Counted from the first letter of the stretch, positions 37,061 through 48,180 are shown. The stretch is 64,000 nucleotides of DNA from Rugalucina vietnamica (GCA_964017185.1 OZ024872.1:62241817-62305816); one strand, 5' to 3'. Translations and numbers: made by a program. The notes: a model not told the origin generated them from the letters alone.

Positions 37061-37970
37061 GTCGTCGCCGGTGCGGCAGGTCCGGCGAGCGCCGGACCAC
37101 TTTTTTGGCCGACCATGGTATCCGCCGTACCACTTTTTTCGACCGCCGCAGCAGTGTTTACCTGTCTTTGTTCTTCTAATCGTCTTATCTTGAACGAGTC
37201 ACGGCTTATTGATGAAATTATCATCAACACATGAAACTCGTGTCATCAAGGCTTGGTGCCAAAACAAACATCACAGGAATCACGAGGCGTGTCAAAACCT
37301 TGCGGCCTTTAGAATGACACCTATTTGATTAGATTTTAAGATTAATAGATTAGAGTTGTAATTAAAATGTTGCCTTTTAATCCAATCTTTGTTTGTTTTT
37401 TGTATGCCACAATGACATGAAAAAAGAAGGAACATGGGTTAACACAATTAATCTCGAAATGTAGTTTATCAAAGAAAATGTCGGCTGGCAAATGATTAAT
37501 ATAAAAACATTGTGAATTTGCATGCATGTATATTTTAATATGTTAATAGTAATGTGTCAATGTAATTCCATTATGGATATGCAAGTGCCGCCCGTTCCAG
37601 ATCAGCCTAAAACTTTTGGGTTCCCACAACATACTTTCGGGTTGAAAAGTTTTAATCCGTCTTGGTTCGACAGTAGGCCACCACCTGATGAGACTCGCAA
37701 AGGGGTTGAAATAGTTGTTAAAAAGAAACTGTTTTTCTGATAAATCTCCCAATTCAAGCTGTCTGAAATTTGGTCATTTTTGTTAACAAAAATGATCGAA
37801 ACTCTGATTCTAAAACGCGCTCAGAACGCGTTTAGAGGCATCAATTTATCAAAATTTTCTCGGGGGAGAACCCCACTTTCGAGAGGGGCCCCCTCTCGTG
37901 CTCTCCCCATCTCGTGCCTTCGGCACTCGACCATGTCTTCCACCGGACCACTTTTTAAAGCACGGTGACA
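37061..37970. mobile_element. 910-bp insertion inside the LINE RNase H domain
   Basis: Its removal rejoins the LINE protein at AACAGG|GCC|TTGATA, and GCC is duplicated at both edges. Ends are GC-rich and roughly inverted (GTCGTCGCCGGTGC and GCACGGTGACA), with two further GGACCACTTTTT motifs inside. A DNA transposon with a 3-bp target duplication is inferred; no coding part. Confidence 0.6.
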
Positions 37971-38053
37971 GCCCTGTTTATATCTGTCTTCACCTCTTGG
38001 ATTGTAGCTTTATGTGACTCTGGTTCCCATCCTAGCATTAAGTGACCGATAGC

Positions 38054-38407
38054 CAGGGATTTTTTTAGCAATTTTGGGAAGGAGCCCTAGGGCCTTTCTC
38101 ATTGGGAAAATTAGCGACATAAACCCTGAATTTTGGAAATTTTCAGAATATTCAAAGTTGATAATATTTTAAGTTGTCATAGTTAATCAAGCTTATGCAT
38201 TTAGAATCATTAATAATAGCATAACATCAAATTTAAACAGCATTTCAAACAGCAGAACTTGAGTTTCACAATGAATTGACCTATAGTAAATTATTTTCAG
38301 CTGTGATTGTGAATTTTTCTCTCCAAATTGGGAAAAAAAAAACCACCTAAATCTCATTGGGAATGGGGCCTTATCTCGGCCCCTGAGACACCCGAAAAAA
38401 ATCCCTG
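38054..38407. mobile_element. 354-bp MITE inside the LINE RNase H domain
   Basis: TIRs CAGGGATTTTTTT and AAAAAAATCCCTG, with target duplication ATAGC (38049-38053 and 38408-38412). Removing it restores the RNase H frame. CAGGG ends suggest a hAT-like source, though hAT duplications are normally 8 bp. Confidence 0.75.
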
Positions 38408-39569
38408 ATAGCACATTGGCTGTCGGAAAATATATGTAGTTTCTCTATAACCTTTCTAAGATCATTTCCTGATGTATTTGTTTGGATATGTTTAATCGCC
38501 AATTTTATAGCTATTAGTTCTCCGAGTAGTATTGATCCACATGAGCTCACAGGATGTTTTAGTGTACATGGTTCTGTGTGACCTGGGAGGAATAGATACG
38601 CCCCTGCTCTACATGGGCCAGGGTTTCCCAGACAGGATCCATCTGTGAAAGCAATGGCAGTCTTTTCATCACATTCTTCGATGATAGCACCAATTATTTT
38701 CCTTGAGAGAGCTTCCTGTGTGTGAGTTCTTGACTTAGAAGAGCCTAGATTCTGCCAATATTCTGGCTTAGGTTTACTTGGCCGCAGACATTCTGTGTAT
38801 GTAAATTCTTTTTCTAAGGAGAGCAATGATATCCCTGTATTTGAAATCATATCTGCTAGGTATGTTGAAACTTTCCGTTCAACACTTTGAGAGTCAACAA
38901 ACCTATCCCAACAAATCTTGATACTCAAGTCATCTGATTTGGTAATTATCTTGGCTGCTTGTCGCACTGCCAACTCCTCCCTTCGAAGTTCCAGTGGTTT
39001 AACACCTCCCTCCACCTCCAAAGCTTCTAGACCAGCTGTTCTAGGGATACCAAGGCACATTGCCAAACCCTTCCTCTGTACCTTCTCTAACCCACTACAA
39101 TTTCCCATCTGCCAAACAGGGGCTGCATACTCCAACTGGGGCACAATCAGAGCCCTATAAGGACATATCATCATACAAAGCTTGAAATGATATCACTACC
39201 TTAGCCTTACATACAAAACATACCCCCACAGAAGTATGGTGTACGATTATGTTCAAAATTGAGATAATTGTTAGATTGTGTGGGGAAGAAAAAAAAATTG
39301 TTAGGTTTTGTGGGGAAGAAAAATTTGTGTGAACTTCAGCACTGTTTAGACCAGGCATGGCCATGAGGATTTGAAATTATCATTGATGAAATACATACCC
39401 TGCCATGCTTTGCCCCACCCAACCCCACATCAGAGAATCTGACTTACATTGATTTAAACAAGTTTATTTATTGTTTTCTGAAATAATATCATCACAGGCA
39501 CTATTAATAGCATGAGAAAGAACCTTCCAGTGCTAATGATTTGACGCAGATCTTCATATAATTGAAGAT

Positions 39570-39684
39570 AAGATATCTGGCATGCACAAAAAGTTTAATT
39601 GCTTTTTTTGATTTTGCTGATTTGATTAGATATCTGGCATGCACAAAAAGTTTAATTGCTTTTTTTGATTTTGCTGATTTGATT
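39570..39684 (+). repeat. 59-bp tandem duplication before MED17 exon 2
   Basis: AGATATCTGGCATGCACAAA and a TTGCTTTTTTTGATTTTGC tract occur twice in exact tandem, ending about 40 bp before the exon 2 acceptor. Confidence 0.8.
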
Positions 39685-39724
39685 CGGATAAAAAGAACTT
39701 TTGCACTGTTGTTTTATTCCTCAG

Positions 39725-39901
39725 CCCACTGTCTATGTCAGAATGTCTTGCTAAGAGTGCCCAGAAAATTGATTTCCTGAAAGATGAGACTGAGGAGAAG
39801 GGAAAACCTACATCAGAGGGAGAGAAAGAGGAGGAAGAGAAAGCCTTGGCGACATTTCAGCCCTCATTGTGGCCCTGGGACTCTGTCAGGAACAGACTCA
39901 A
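39725..39901 (+). CDS. MED17: MED17 exon 2
   Basis: Acceptor TTATTCCTCAG and donor CTCAA|GTAAGAG. It reads PPLSMSECLAKSAQKIDFLK, a Glu/Lys-rich linker (EEKGKPTSEGEKEEEEKA), then the hallmark FQPSLWPWDSVRNRL, which is nearly invariant in MED17. It ends with two bases (AA) of a lysine codon. A 59-bp tandem duplication lies just upstream of the acceptor. Confidence 0.93.
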
Positions 39902-40127
39902 GTAAGAGTTTATGCCTGGTTCATCTTGTTGTATTATCACAAATACCTATTGTGAAATAACTGTTTTGTTATCAAAATCCTTTGTTACTGTGTTACCTAG
40001 TCAAGGAGCTTACAGTCTTCGTGAAATCTTTTTTCAGCTGCAGGACAGCTGTCTGGCAGACTGCAAGTTTTTGCTGGTCAAACCCCAATTCTGTAGGACA
40101 GTTCTATATGTTATCATTTAAGGATTA

Positions 40128-40263
40128 AAATTCAGATTTTAGCTTTCACTGGATGATGAAAAACATTAGGCTGTTTTAATGTCTGTGAAGCCCGAAGGGC
40201 TTCTCGGAGACATTAAAACAGCTAATGTTTTTCATCATCCAGTGAAAGCTAAAATCTGAATTT
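40128..40263. repeat. 136-bp near-perfect palindrome
   Basis: Arms of about 65 bp with outer AAATTCAGATTTTAGC and inner CATTAAAACAGC around the centre GCCCGAAGGGC (40190-40200). Mismatches are confined to the zone near the centre and one extra G. It lies in MED17 intron 2. Confidence 0.85.
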
Positions 40264-40827
40264 CAATACTTAATTTACATTTTATATTATCAATCAAGTA
40301 TCAGATTTTTAATTGCGCCTATCACCGCTCATGTTCATGTTATTTGACATTAAATCTGTCTTAACGTAATTTTAGAACAGCCAAAACGTCAAATTTTCGC
40401 GCCTAACGTCATGGCGATACGCGACCAACGTCACGACAACAAGAGTAAACAAACAACGTCACTGGATGGGTTTTGACGTCGCCCCGTCCATAGGCGTGGC
40501 CTGTAGATCACGTGACTTAATGTTTTTCATTGGGAAATGAAGAACATCAAGAAAGATACTTTCATCTAGGGGGATTGCAATAAAAATGTAAATTTTGTAA
40601 TTTTGGAAATATTTGCCGAACATTTGTCTGACAATATAATATTTTGTCAGTCATGATGAAATTTTGCTGGTTTTGACCAACAGACAGGCACTTTCCTTGA
40701 AGACTGGCTTACAGGACAAGATTCCTGTCAACTCAAAAGGATTCAGAGAGTTGCTAGCATCCATACTCTTTCTAGGACTAAATTTACCTCACACAATTAG
40801 CAAAAAAATGTAACATTAAATTGATAT

Positions 40828-41061
40828 GAGCCGCCTCATGGGAAAACCAACAATCTGCATAGGGGAAAACAAAGGCGCAGATCAGCTTCGCGGTAACCGC
40901 GAAGCTGATCAGCGCCTTTGTTTTCGCAACTCGGATAGTACATTTCCTCTTCTACTTAAATCCGAAATTTCAAGCTTTTAGCTCTTTTCTGTGACTGTAC
41001 AGGTCGGTTTGTGTCGAACCTGGTCGGAAACCACATTGTTGGTTTTCCCAAGAGGCGGCTC
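40828..41061 (+). mobile_element. Hairpin MITE copy, exactly 234 bp
   Basis: ATAT on both sides. The core is perfect apart from one arm mismatch. Its right end is 22 bp before MED17 exon 3. Confidence 0.85.
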
Positions 41062-41083
41062 ATATGTTTAATTGTTATCACAG

Positions 41084-41219
41084 AGCTGCATTGACAGAAA
41101 CCAGTGTCTTGTTAGATGTATTAAACATTGCCAAAGAGAAGCGGTACATGGTTCTGGCCCATGTTTCACAAGACGCTCCAGAACATAAGTCAGGCACAAA
41201 CCTTATGGCAAAGAAAAAG
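41084..41219 (+). CDS. MED17: MED17 exon 3
   Basis: Acceptor TTGTTATCACAG and donor AAAAAG|GTATGT. Codons read AALTETSVLLDVLNIAKEKR, then YMVLAHVSQDAPEHKS and AKKK, aligning with the RSALTEMCVLYDVL...VSQDA block of animal MED17. It ends in phase 0. The intron sequence before it becomes a 234-bp MITE only 22 bp upstream of the exon. Confidence 0.92.
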
Positions 41220-41585
41220 GTATGTATACTGTAATATTGTCAGGTTAGAGAAAGCTGTTGTCAAAAAAATGAACCTCAGGCCCTTTGGACCTACAGGTAC
41301 ATTAAATTTGATTTTGGACAGGCCTAAAAAGTTCATATATGAAATACTTGATCAGAATATTGAAACATATAAAAATATTGATGGTATCAGGACTTATGAC
41401 CATGACACATTTCCTGCAAGATTGTTTCTTTTTTAAAGACAAGAGTTAAAAAGCGTAAACTCAGATTGGGTGTATTTAAAACCAGAGCTCTGACATATAG
41501 CTTATATATGTACTTACTCAGCCATCTTTTACCTTTGACCTACTCAAACAAGCACACATATTTGAATGTCTGTTGTAGTACATAT

Positions 41586-41819
41586 GAGCCGCCTCGTTGG
41601 AAAACCAACAATGTGGTTTCTGATTAGGTCTGGCACAAATCAGGCTGTACAGTCACAAAAGATGGCTAGAGACTGGAAATTTTGGATTAAGAAAGTAGAG
41701 GAATTGTACTATCCGTGTAGTGAAAACAAAGGCGCTGATCAGCTTCGCGGTTACCGCGAAGCTGATCTGCGCCTTTGTTTTCGCCTATGCAGATTGTTGG
41801 TTTTCTCATGAGGCGGCTC
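41586..41819 (-). mobile_element. Hairpin MITE copy, exactly 234 bp
   Basis: Flanks differ (ATAT left, AATT right), so no clean target duplication. The core is intact. Just downstream of MED17 exon 3 and inverted relative to the copy before that exon. Confidence 0.82.
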
Positions 41820-43329
41820 AATTATATGTATTTCCAAAATTCCTTCTGTTGTGTTTAAAATAAGCCACCACTTGAGAAAACTACTCTAGTCTGATGTTGA
41901 TGTAGTGAGTTTGCAATAGTCATGAATGTAAAGCATGTTTTTATGGCTAGGCTCAAATCTAATTGTCAGAACAAAATTAACACTTTATGTTGTAAATTTC
42001 CCTCATTTATTCTTCTGTATTTACACTGTATCAGCTAACTGAAACTCGAGGCTTGTCAAGGCTTTTCTGCATACATTACAAAAACTTGCCCTTGCAATAA
42101 ACAGATTTTTTTTTCAGCTGTAAAAATTGAACAATTTCATCAGAAAAATTTTGATATTTTTAATATTTTAACTCAAAACATAGATTGTGGGTACACTTTT
42201 TTAGAACCACCTTGGCGAGGCGGTTTTAACGAGTACCCGCAATTTATGTTTTGGACCAAAAATAAGAAAAACAGGTATGCCCCCTGCAGTTTTACTATGA
42301 AAAAGTGGGGTATAAGGGGTTATTCATTGCATGGACATGTTTTCCCGATATAAAACTGGGTTCAGTTTCTGGTATCAACTTTTTCCCAGCCAGCTAAAAA
42401 ATTCCAAATTGACCTGAAAAATTCCCAATTAACAAAAGAAATATCCCAATCTAAAAGGTAAATTCCCAGCATTGTAAAAAAAAATCATGCTTACCTTTTT
42501 CTCAATTTAACAAACATTGTCCTTTTTTTCTAGTTTCATCAGTACATATTCTTTCCTGTAAAGGTGAGAAAAAGCCCTCCCTGTACTCTTGATTAAGGGA
42601 AATCCTTTATGTTTTGGTAAAAATGGGCAACAAAAAGACATAGCTACCCTTTGGCTTATTACAAGCTTTGAGATTATTTTGTTTATATTTAAGAAATTTA
42701 CGTTATTTTCAGTTTGTTTATATTATTGTACTGTAGTCAGTTTTGTTTTAATTGCTTATTTTTTCAGCCGCTTCCTTTAATTGAAACAGATTCTGAACAT
42801 TTTAAGTTTCCCTTTCAAAAGGTAACCTGCATGCTGAGCTGACTATGGGGTCAGGATTTAATGAGATTGCTTAACATATTCATAATCATTCACCTCGTTT
42901 GCTCATGTTAAAACCATAGGAATGGTTTATACACAGCATGTTGTTGTTCCTGTTCAACCAAGATGAAATGAACTTCTATTTTCAAAGTATAACAGTCTGA
43001 CTGATAAGTTTTGTTACAAAGAAACTAAAATTTGTCAAACTACACACCATACAAGGCTGTTCGTTTCAAACTCTCAACAAAAAGTCCTCTTCATTATATA
43101 CAGTCACTAATGCTTTTTCTTGTTCATGTTTGTTTTATTTGCTTGTGGAAAGAATTTATCAGCATTTTTGTTTGCGTCTAATGTCACTTGCAAGTTTCTG
43201 AACTTTGACCATGTCATACAAAAATGTGTTCATTGGAAATGTAACAACATGTAGCTTCAAACTTAAGTGTGTTTCATAATGTCTGATAATGTAGGCGAGA
43301 CGCTAGATTCTGTATCTACCGTATTTAAC
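41820..43329. other. MED17 intron 3 segment, mostly unassigned
   Basis: Only the palindrome at 42172 is recognisable. No conserved open frame and no SINE or MITE ends. Confidence 0.5.
42172..42255. repeat. Palindrome, second copy of the 23889 family
   Basis: Same arms (CTCAAAACATAGATTGTGGG), loop CCACCTTGGCGAGGCGG, with several arm mismatches. It lies in MED17 intron 3. Confidence 0.65.
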
Positions 43330-44084
43330 GAAATCGCACAACACCCTCCACATACTTTGTTTGCAGTATGCAATTCGTCCATTGGTTATCCTAGATGAGT
43401 TCTAGGCACGTTGTCGCCCCGGCAAGTGGTGCACAATATTTCTGTAGCTCGTTACATAAGTTACATGTTCAAAATATATTTGTACCAACAAAATAGCGAA
43501 ACCTACTATGCTCCACCCACTTTAAACATGCAACAACACTAATTATATCACGTACTAGAACAATTTAACGGACATGCTTTATGATCTTTAAAAGTTGAAA
43601 TTAGGCATTATACGGTGTTACAAACGTTACTTCTATATCTATGGCGTGAAAATAGGGGTTTGGGTTCAAAAACGTTTTTGTTTTTGGCATTTCTTTCTTT
43701 ATATTCCAAAAACGATAGCTTCTTTCTTATTGGCCAATAGTTCAACTTGGCTATTACACAAAATCATATATTTATATTAAATATTTAATCTATTTTATTT
43801 AAATAATTTAACATTTCCTAAGGGTACCGCCGTATGCTGTAACATTTGAAAAGTAGGCGTTTCAACAAAAATATCAAAATGAATAACTGTTATATGTTTC
43901 TGTAAATTATTTAGTTCTATTTTACACACCCTGTGATAAATACATGTTTAGTGTGCTAAAATACACACCCTGTGACTTGCAAGTATGCTCATGGTAACGT
44001 ATGTAACACCTTAATGTTCAAACATGGGTAGATTTCATTTTGGTGATTATAAATGTATATATAGTAAACGGTTCATGCGAAAAT

Positions 44085-44262
44085 CAGATTATTCCTATAT
44101 GAAAACAAAGATGCAGTTACTGCACAGCTAATCAGCACACTTGTTTACTCTACACAGATAATTCAAACTTCTTCTTAAATCCGAAATTTCAAGCGTCTAA
44201 ATTCTTTGATTGTGTAGAAGGAAAATTGTCGGAAGAGTGGTTTTCGCGCGCTGCGGCTCACA
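44085..44262 (+). mobile_element. Hairpin MITE copy, strongly diverged
   Basis: Recognised by ATGAAAACAAAGATGCAG, GAAATTTCAAGCG and the right end GCGCTGCGGCTC. The left TIR is poorly kept. Confidence 0.5.
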
Positions 44263-44409
44263 TGAAAGTGGTCTCACATAATTATCTGCAAAGGTTTTCG
44301 CATAGAACACAGTAAGGTGTTTGGAATATGTTGACCCGCTGGTGACTTGTCAGTATGCTCATGGTAACGTATGTAACACCATTTTCATATAGGGCACTGT
44401 AAGGTATAT

Positions 44410-44530
44410 ATTATGCGTTGGTGACCCATCGTTAAAGCGTCCGCTCCTGATTGCGAGTTTGTGTTGTTCGACCGTTGTGCCCTTGAACAAGATCCACGAT
44501 CCACGATGAATCTTTCACATGTGCGAACTT
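44410..44530 (+). mobile_element. SINE-like fragment
   Basis: Contains GTCCGCTCCTGATTGCGAGT and TTGTGCCCTTGAACAAGATC, a decayed version of the SINE motif seen at 14400. Nested in the 4.3-kb element. Confidence 0.35.
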
Positions 44531-45499
44531 AATTAATGACTTTGGAAGACAAAGACTTCGCAAATATCACACTGACAGTTGCATCCAACTAGATGCAGAT
44601 ATTATCCTCAAACTCTTGGACCCATTTATTTGATAATATATGTGGTATTCCTTACAGCTTGTGTACTATTGATTTGATGTAGTGTTTGATATTACCTGTA
44701 GAGTAAATCCATCAGATCGGATGAACGAGAAAGGACATTATCTATCCCTGCGACACCAGTTCCCCGGGAGTGGCAAAATGCAATGTAAAGCAGTAATAAC
44801 ACAAAATGTGAATTTCTTGAGGGTCCTCGGTGTGAAATCCGAACATAGAACAGGATGTGCAAACAACGTGTAAGCGTTTTTACACGAAAATGCTTTCTTG
44901 CCAGGGATGACATAACTGCATTTTAGACAATGAAGACACAGATACGAGAATTTTCATAACAACCACGATGCTTCTGACAGTACAATCATCTGAATCAGAT
45001 GTCTTGGTTTTATGCTGCTGTCTATTCTAGCCAAATGATTGCAATACATTATGGTTCCACGCTGGAAAAAGCACGATACTAGCAGTCTGTCGTTTTGAGC
45101 AAGCCTTGATGTCGACTATTCCTTATCTTCAAGAAAATAGAAGTTATGACTATATAATAAGGCAGTTTAGGTGAGACTCCACACAATGGCATTGGTAAAA
45201 CGAAAGCTTGGAATGTTGCTGAGAAAAGCAATCAATCACAATCTACCTTGTGCAAACAGACGATAACACTCCCCACAGCACATAAGAAGGTGTACGAAAA
45301 ACATTTTGCCGATTCTGTTCATCTGCTTGGCAATCTGGTTCAAGTGTAAATAGTGCCCGTCACTTGTTTTGTTGCCATTAGCGCTAACAAATGAAAATGT
45401 ACCACCAAAGCATGATCGTTTGATGACACATTTATAACGTGAAAACTTCAAAAACATGTTTTCAGCCTTAGCAGAAACGCTCAACCGTATCAGCCTAAG

Positions 45500-45925
45500 C
45501 AGAATCCCTCAGAAGGTTGGTCGGGTAGGAATATGGGCCACGCTCATCGGGTCCTTAAGAAATAGATGGGTTTCTTTTGACTCCAGGCATAGCTTATACG
45601 CTACTTACTGACCTTCTTATCACTGGTTAACCAGGAAGAGGAAGCCTGACCAGCCTGACCTTCTTATCACTGGTTAACCAGGAAGAGGAAGCCTGACCAG
45701 GAAGATTTAAGATCAAACCATCCATACGTATATGCCGTAGTGGCTTACTTGGGTGGTTATATTTAAAGCATTGTTTTGATGTCATGGCATCCGATTTTCG
45801 GGCAAAAGTCCCATAAAATGGAGTCAACGTCTCAATATGACAATAGCTGTTGACTAGGCTGTTAAGCATCAACTCAAAATCAAACGAAACAACCGCATCA
45901 GGCAATGTCTGGAACATCAATGGTA
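45500..45925 (-). repeat. Dispersed repeat, minus copy
   Basis: Shares, in inverted orientation with 48520-48800, the blocks AACCATCCATACGTATATGC, GGGTGGTTAT, ATGTCATGGCATCC and CCCATCTATTTCTT. Contains a 46-bp tandem duplication at 45609-45700 (unit begins CTGACCTTCTTATCACTGG). Identity unknown. Confidence 0.55.
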
Positions 45926-46924
45926 CTTATATTGAAGCAGTGCTCATGACCATGGACTGAACAATTTTTGTTCCGTTTAACGTCCCTTTCAATATTATTT
46001 CAGCTCACATGAGACGGGCCAACCGGTAGGTGGGGCAAAAACGGGAGAACCCCGAGAGAAAAAAAAACACCTGGCACACGCGCAAGCAGAACTTGGCTTG
46101 TCTCGCATGTGCCCCGAACCCAGACAAAATGAACTAGCATGCGCAGAGTTGTGCTTTTGTATGGCCAGCGAGTCATTTCAATATCCGGAAATCGGAAAAC
46201 AATTTTAAGGTGACGATTATTATATCTTATTTCTATTTGTTTTCCTTAAGTTTTAACACCTAAAGTTTTAAGTGAAAAATGAAATGTGTTACATAAGTTA
46301 CCATTAAATCGCCCGTCACCCTCATTGATATTTGCTTACTAATATTGGCAAGCTTTGTGAAAGGTAACTTAAGAAATAGTGACCGACGGTGTTGATAATG
46401 TCATTTCATAACACTGGATACTAACAATGGTGTAAAACATGCTTTGGTATTTTGTGGTTTGGGTGCGCGCGCTTTAAGTTCACTGACAACCGGATTACAC
46501 TCTTGAATATTGGCTATATCTTATATGATTTATAAATTAGTGCTAAATCATAATTACATACAGCGATGAACATTTTATCGGCATTAAAATCATTAAAACT
46601 GATTTTTGATATTTAATAATTATGTGTTACATACGTTACCATATTTACCAATCAAAAGTACACATTTCTGGCAAAGCAGTGAGCATTCAACTTCAAGAAG
46701 GCATATATTATATTGATCTACAACAAGATGATTGTATATATTTTTCTTCTTTTCTTCAAACTTGTCTGTACATAGTTGACTTTAAACACTTTATTCTTTC
46801 ATAATCTGAAGTGAGTTACTGTGGACTATATGCAATAACTTTCGACTAAGGAATGACATGATGATTAGTTTTTTCAGGTTTGTAAAAAAAAAGAATACGT
46901 GTCTTTTAGACAAGTGTATCTAAA

Positions 46925-47650
46925 GTATAAATGTGCAAAGACAAGTATATCAAAATAGCTTACTGTTCTGTAATTAAACTCTGAACAGTCTGTTTTGAAA
47001 ATGTAACAAACGTAACACCATTGACGCATATATGTGATTAAAAGTATCAACACATGTGCCAGTAACATTCTTTCATCAGATGACATTAATATATTTAGGT
47101 TTGGAATTTATCTTAGAGATTCATAGTGCATTTTTTCAAACTTAGAGTATATTTCTGTTTTGAATGGGTAACATACGACGTGCGTAACGGCTTCTGGAGG
47201 GCAAATGCACCATACCATTGGGCGACAACGTGCTTAGAAAATCTTTATATTGATAAACGAAGCCACCCGTATTGTATTAAAAGTGAAATTCGTAAAGAGA
47301 AGTATATTAAAATAGCTGACTGTTCTGTAATTAACATTTACACGGGCTGTTTTGAAAATGTAACATACGTAACACCATTGATGCATGAAAATGATTAAAT
47401 ATATCAATATATGTGCCCGTAACATTCTTTCATCAGATGATATTGTTACATTTAGGTTTGGAATTTAGATTAGAGATTCAGAGTGTATTTTACAAACTTA
47501 GAGCACATTTCTGGTTTGAATGGGTAACATACGTAACGGCTTCTGGAGGACAAATGCACCATATCACAGGGCGACAACGTGCCTAGAAGCTCTTTATATT
47601 GATCAAAGAAGCCACCCATAGTATCAAACCTAGTATGTGGAGGGTGTTAT
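46925..47650 (+). repeat. Two tandem ~365-bp units
   Basis: Both units share GCTTACTGTTCTGTAATTAA-type starts, AACATTCTTTCATCAGATGA, TTTAGGTTTGGAATTTA and GGGCGACAACGTGC. They duplicate the right terminal region of the 43330-47660 element. Confidence 0.7.
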
Positions 47651-47946
47651 GCGAAACGAAAAATTTCCCTACCCACCGTCTCCTCTAATGGTTTCAGGCA
47701 GATATTTTACAACTGTTTAAATGAAGATGAAACATAAATTGCACAATGTTGCATATTTTCCCGCAAAAAATTAAATTCCTAGTATTCCTGGTATTTTATT
47801 ATGATTGCTCAAAATCATTTTAAAATGACACAAATGACTTACCGGAGACAAAATCTTCATGATCAAGTAAATATTTGGAAAAATAAGTTTGGCTAGCCCC
47901 AATCTTGTGAAAAAAATATTCATCCATGCATGACTGAACAACATAT

Positions 47947-48180
47947 GAGCCGCCTCATGGGAAAACCAACAATCTGCATATGCGAAAACAAAGGCGCAGA
48001 TCAGCTTCGCGGTAACCGCGAAGCTGATCTGCGCCTTTGTTTTCGCTACTCGAATAGTACAATTCCTCCTCTACTTAACTCCAAAATTTCAAGCTTCTAG
48101 CTCTTTTCTGTGCTTGTACAGGTCGGTTTGTGTTGGACCTGTTCGGAAACCACATTGTTGGTTTTCCCACGAGGCGGCTC
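47947..48180 (+). mobile_element. 234-bp hairpin MITE, reference copy
   Basis: Best-preserved member of the commonest repeat here. Terminal inverted repeats begin GAGCCGCCTCATGGGAAAAC and end in the complementary GAGGCGGCTC. Positions 47982-48046 form a 65-bp palindrome with 32-bp perfect arms and a single central base. The 3' part carries TTTCAAGCTTCTAG and GTTTGTGTTGGACCTG. Flanks are ATAT on both sides, a 4-bp target duplication. No coding capacity. The superfamily is undetermined; a cut-and-paste DNA transposon source is inferred. Plus orientation here means the palindrome is nearer the left end. Confidence 0.85.

Larger units (their letters stand above)
36790..39190 (-). pseudogene. LINE ORF2 C-terminus with RNase H, split by two insertions
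   Basis: Antisense in MED17 intron 1. Three pieces rejoin in frame: 39190-38408 (RT thumb PQLEYAAPVWQ, then RNase H with FTDGSCLGNPGP, LLGELIA and IFSDSQCA), 38053-37971 (IGHLMLGWEPESHKATIQEV) and 37060-36790 (IKNLVEQAGIKAEISWTPRH, GNELADKLAKEAAEE). All four acidic RNase H residues are visible. The usual PGH reads PRH, and an in-frame stop occurs near 36850. This is a different LINE from the one at 34255-36405. It is clearly dead. Confidence 0.8.
43330..47660. mobile_element. 4.3-kb element with ~150-bp diverged terminal inverted repeats
   Basis: The left end (43343-43470) has CACAACACCCTCCACATACT and TTCTAGGCACGTTGTCGCCC. The right end (47515-47655) has the complement of both in order, AGTATGTGGAGGGTGTTATG and GGGCGACAACGTGCCTAGAA. 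The right TIR region is tandemly duplicated (units near 46925 and 47297). The motif GTTACGTATGTTAC recurs internally. Boundaries are approximate and no transposase was recognised. It lies in MED17 intron 3. Confidence 0.65.

Noticed and set aside
36922..37230. Single 102-codon RNase H protein
   Set aside because: Its first half is translated from the 910-bp insertion; only the part from IKNLVEQ onward is LINE.
41566..41811. Frames reading ENKGADQLRG...EADLRLCF at many sites
   Set aside because: They are translations of the hairpin core of the 234-bp MITE (both strands stay open). Similar strings in predicted mollusc proteins are likely artefacts.
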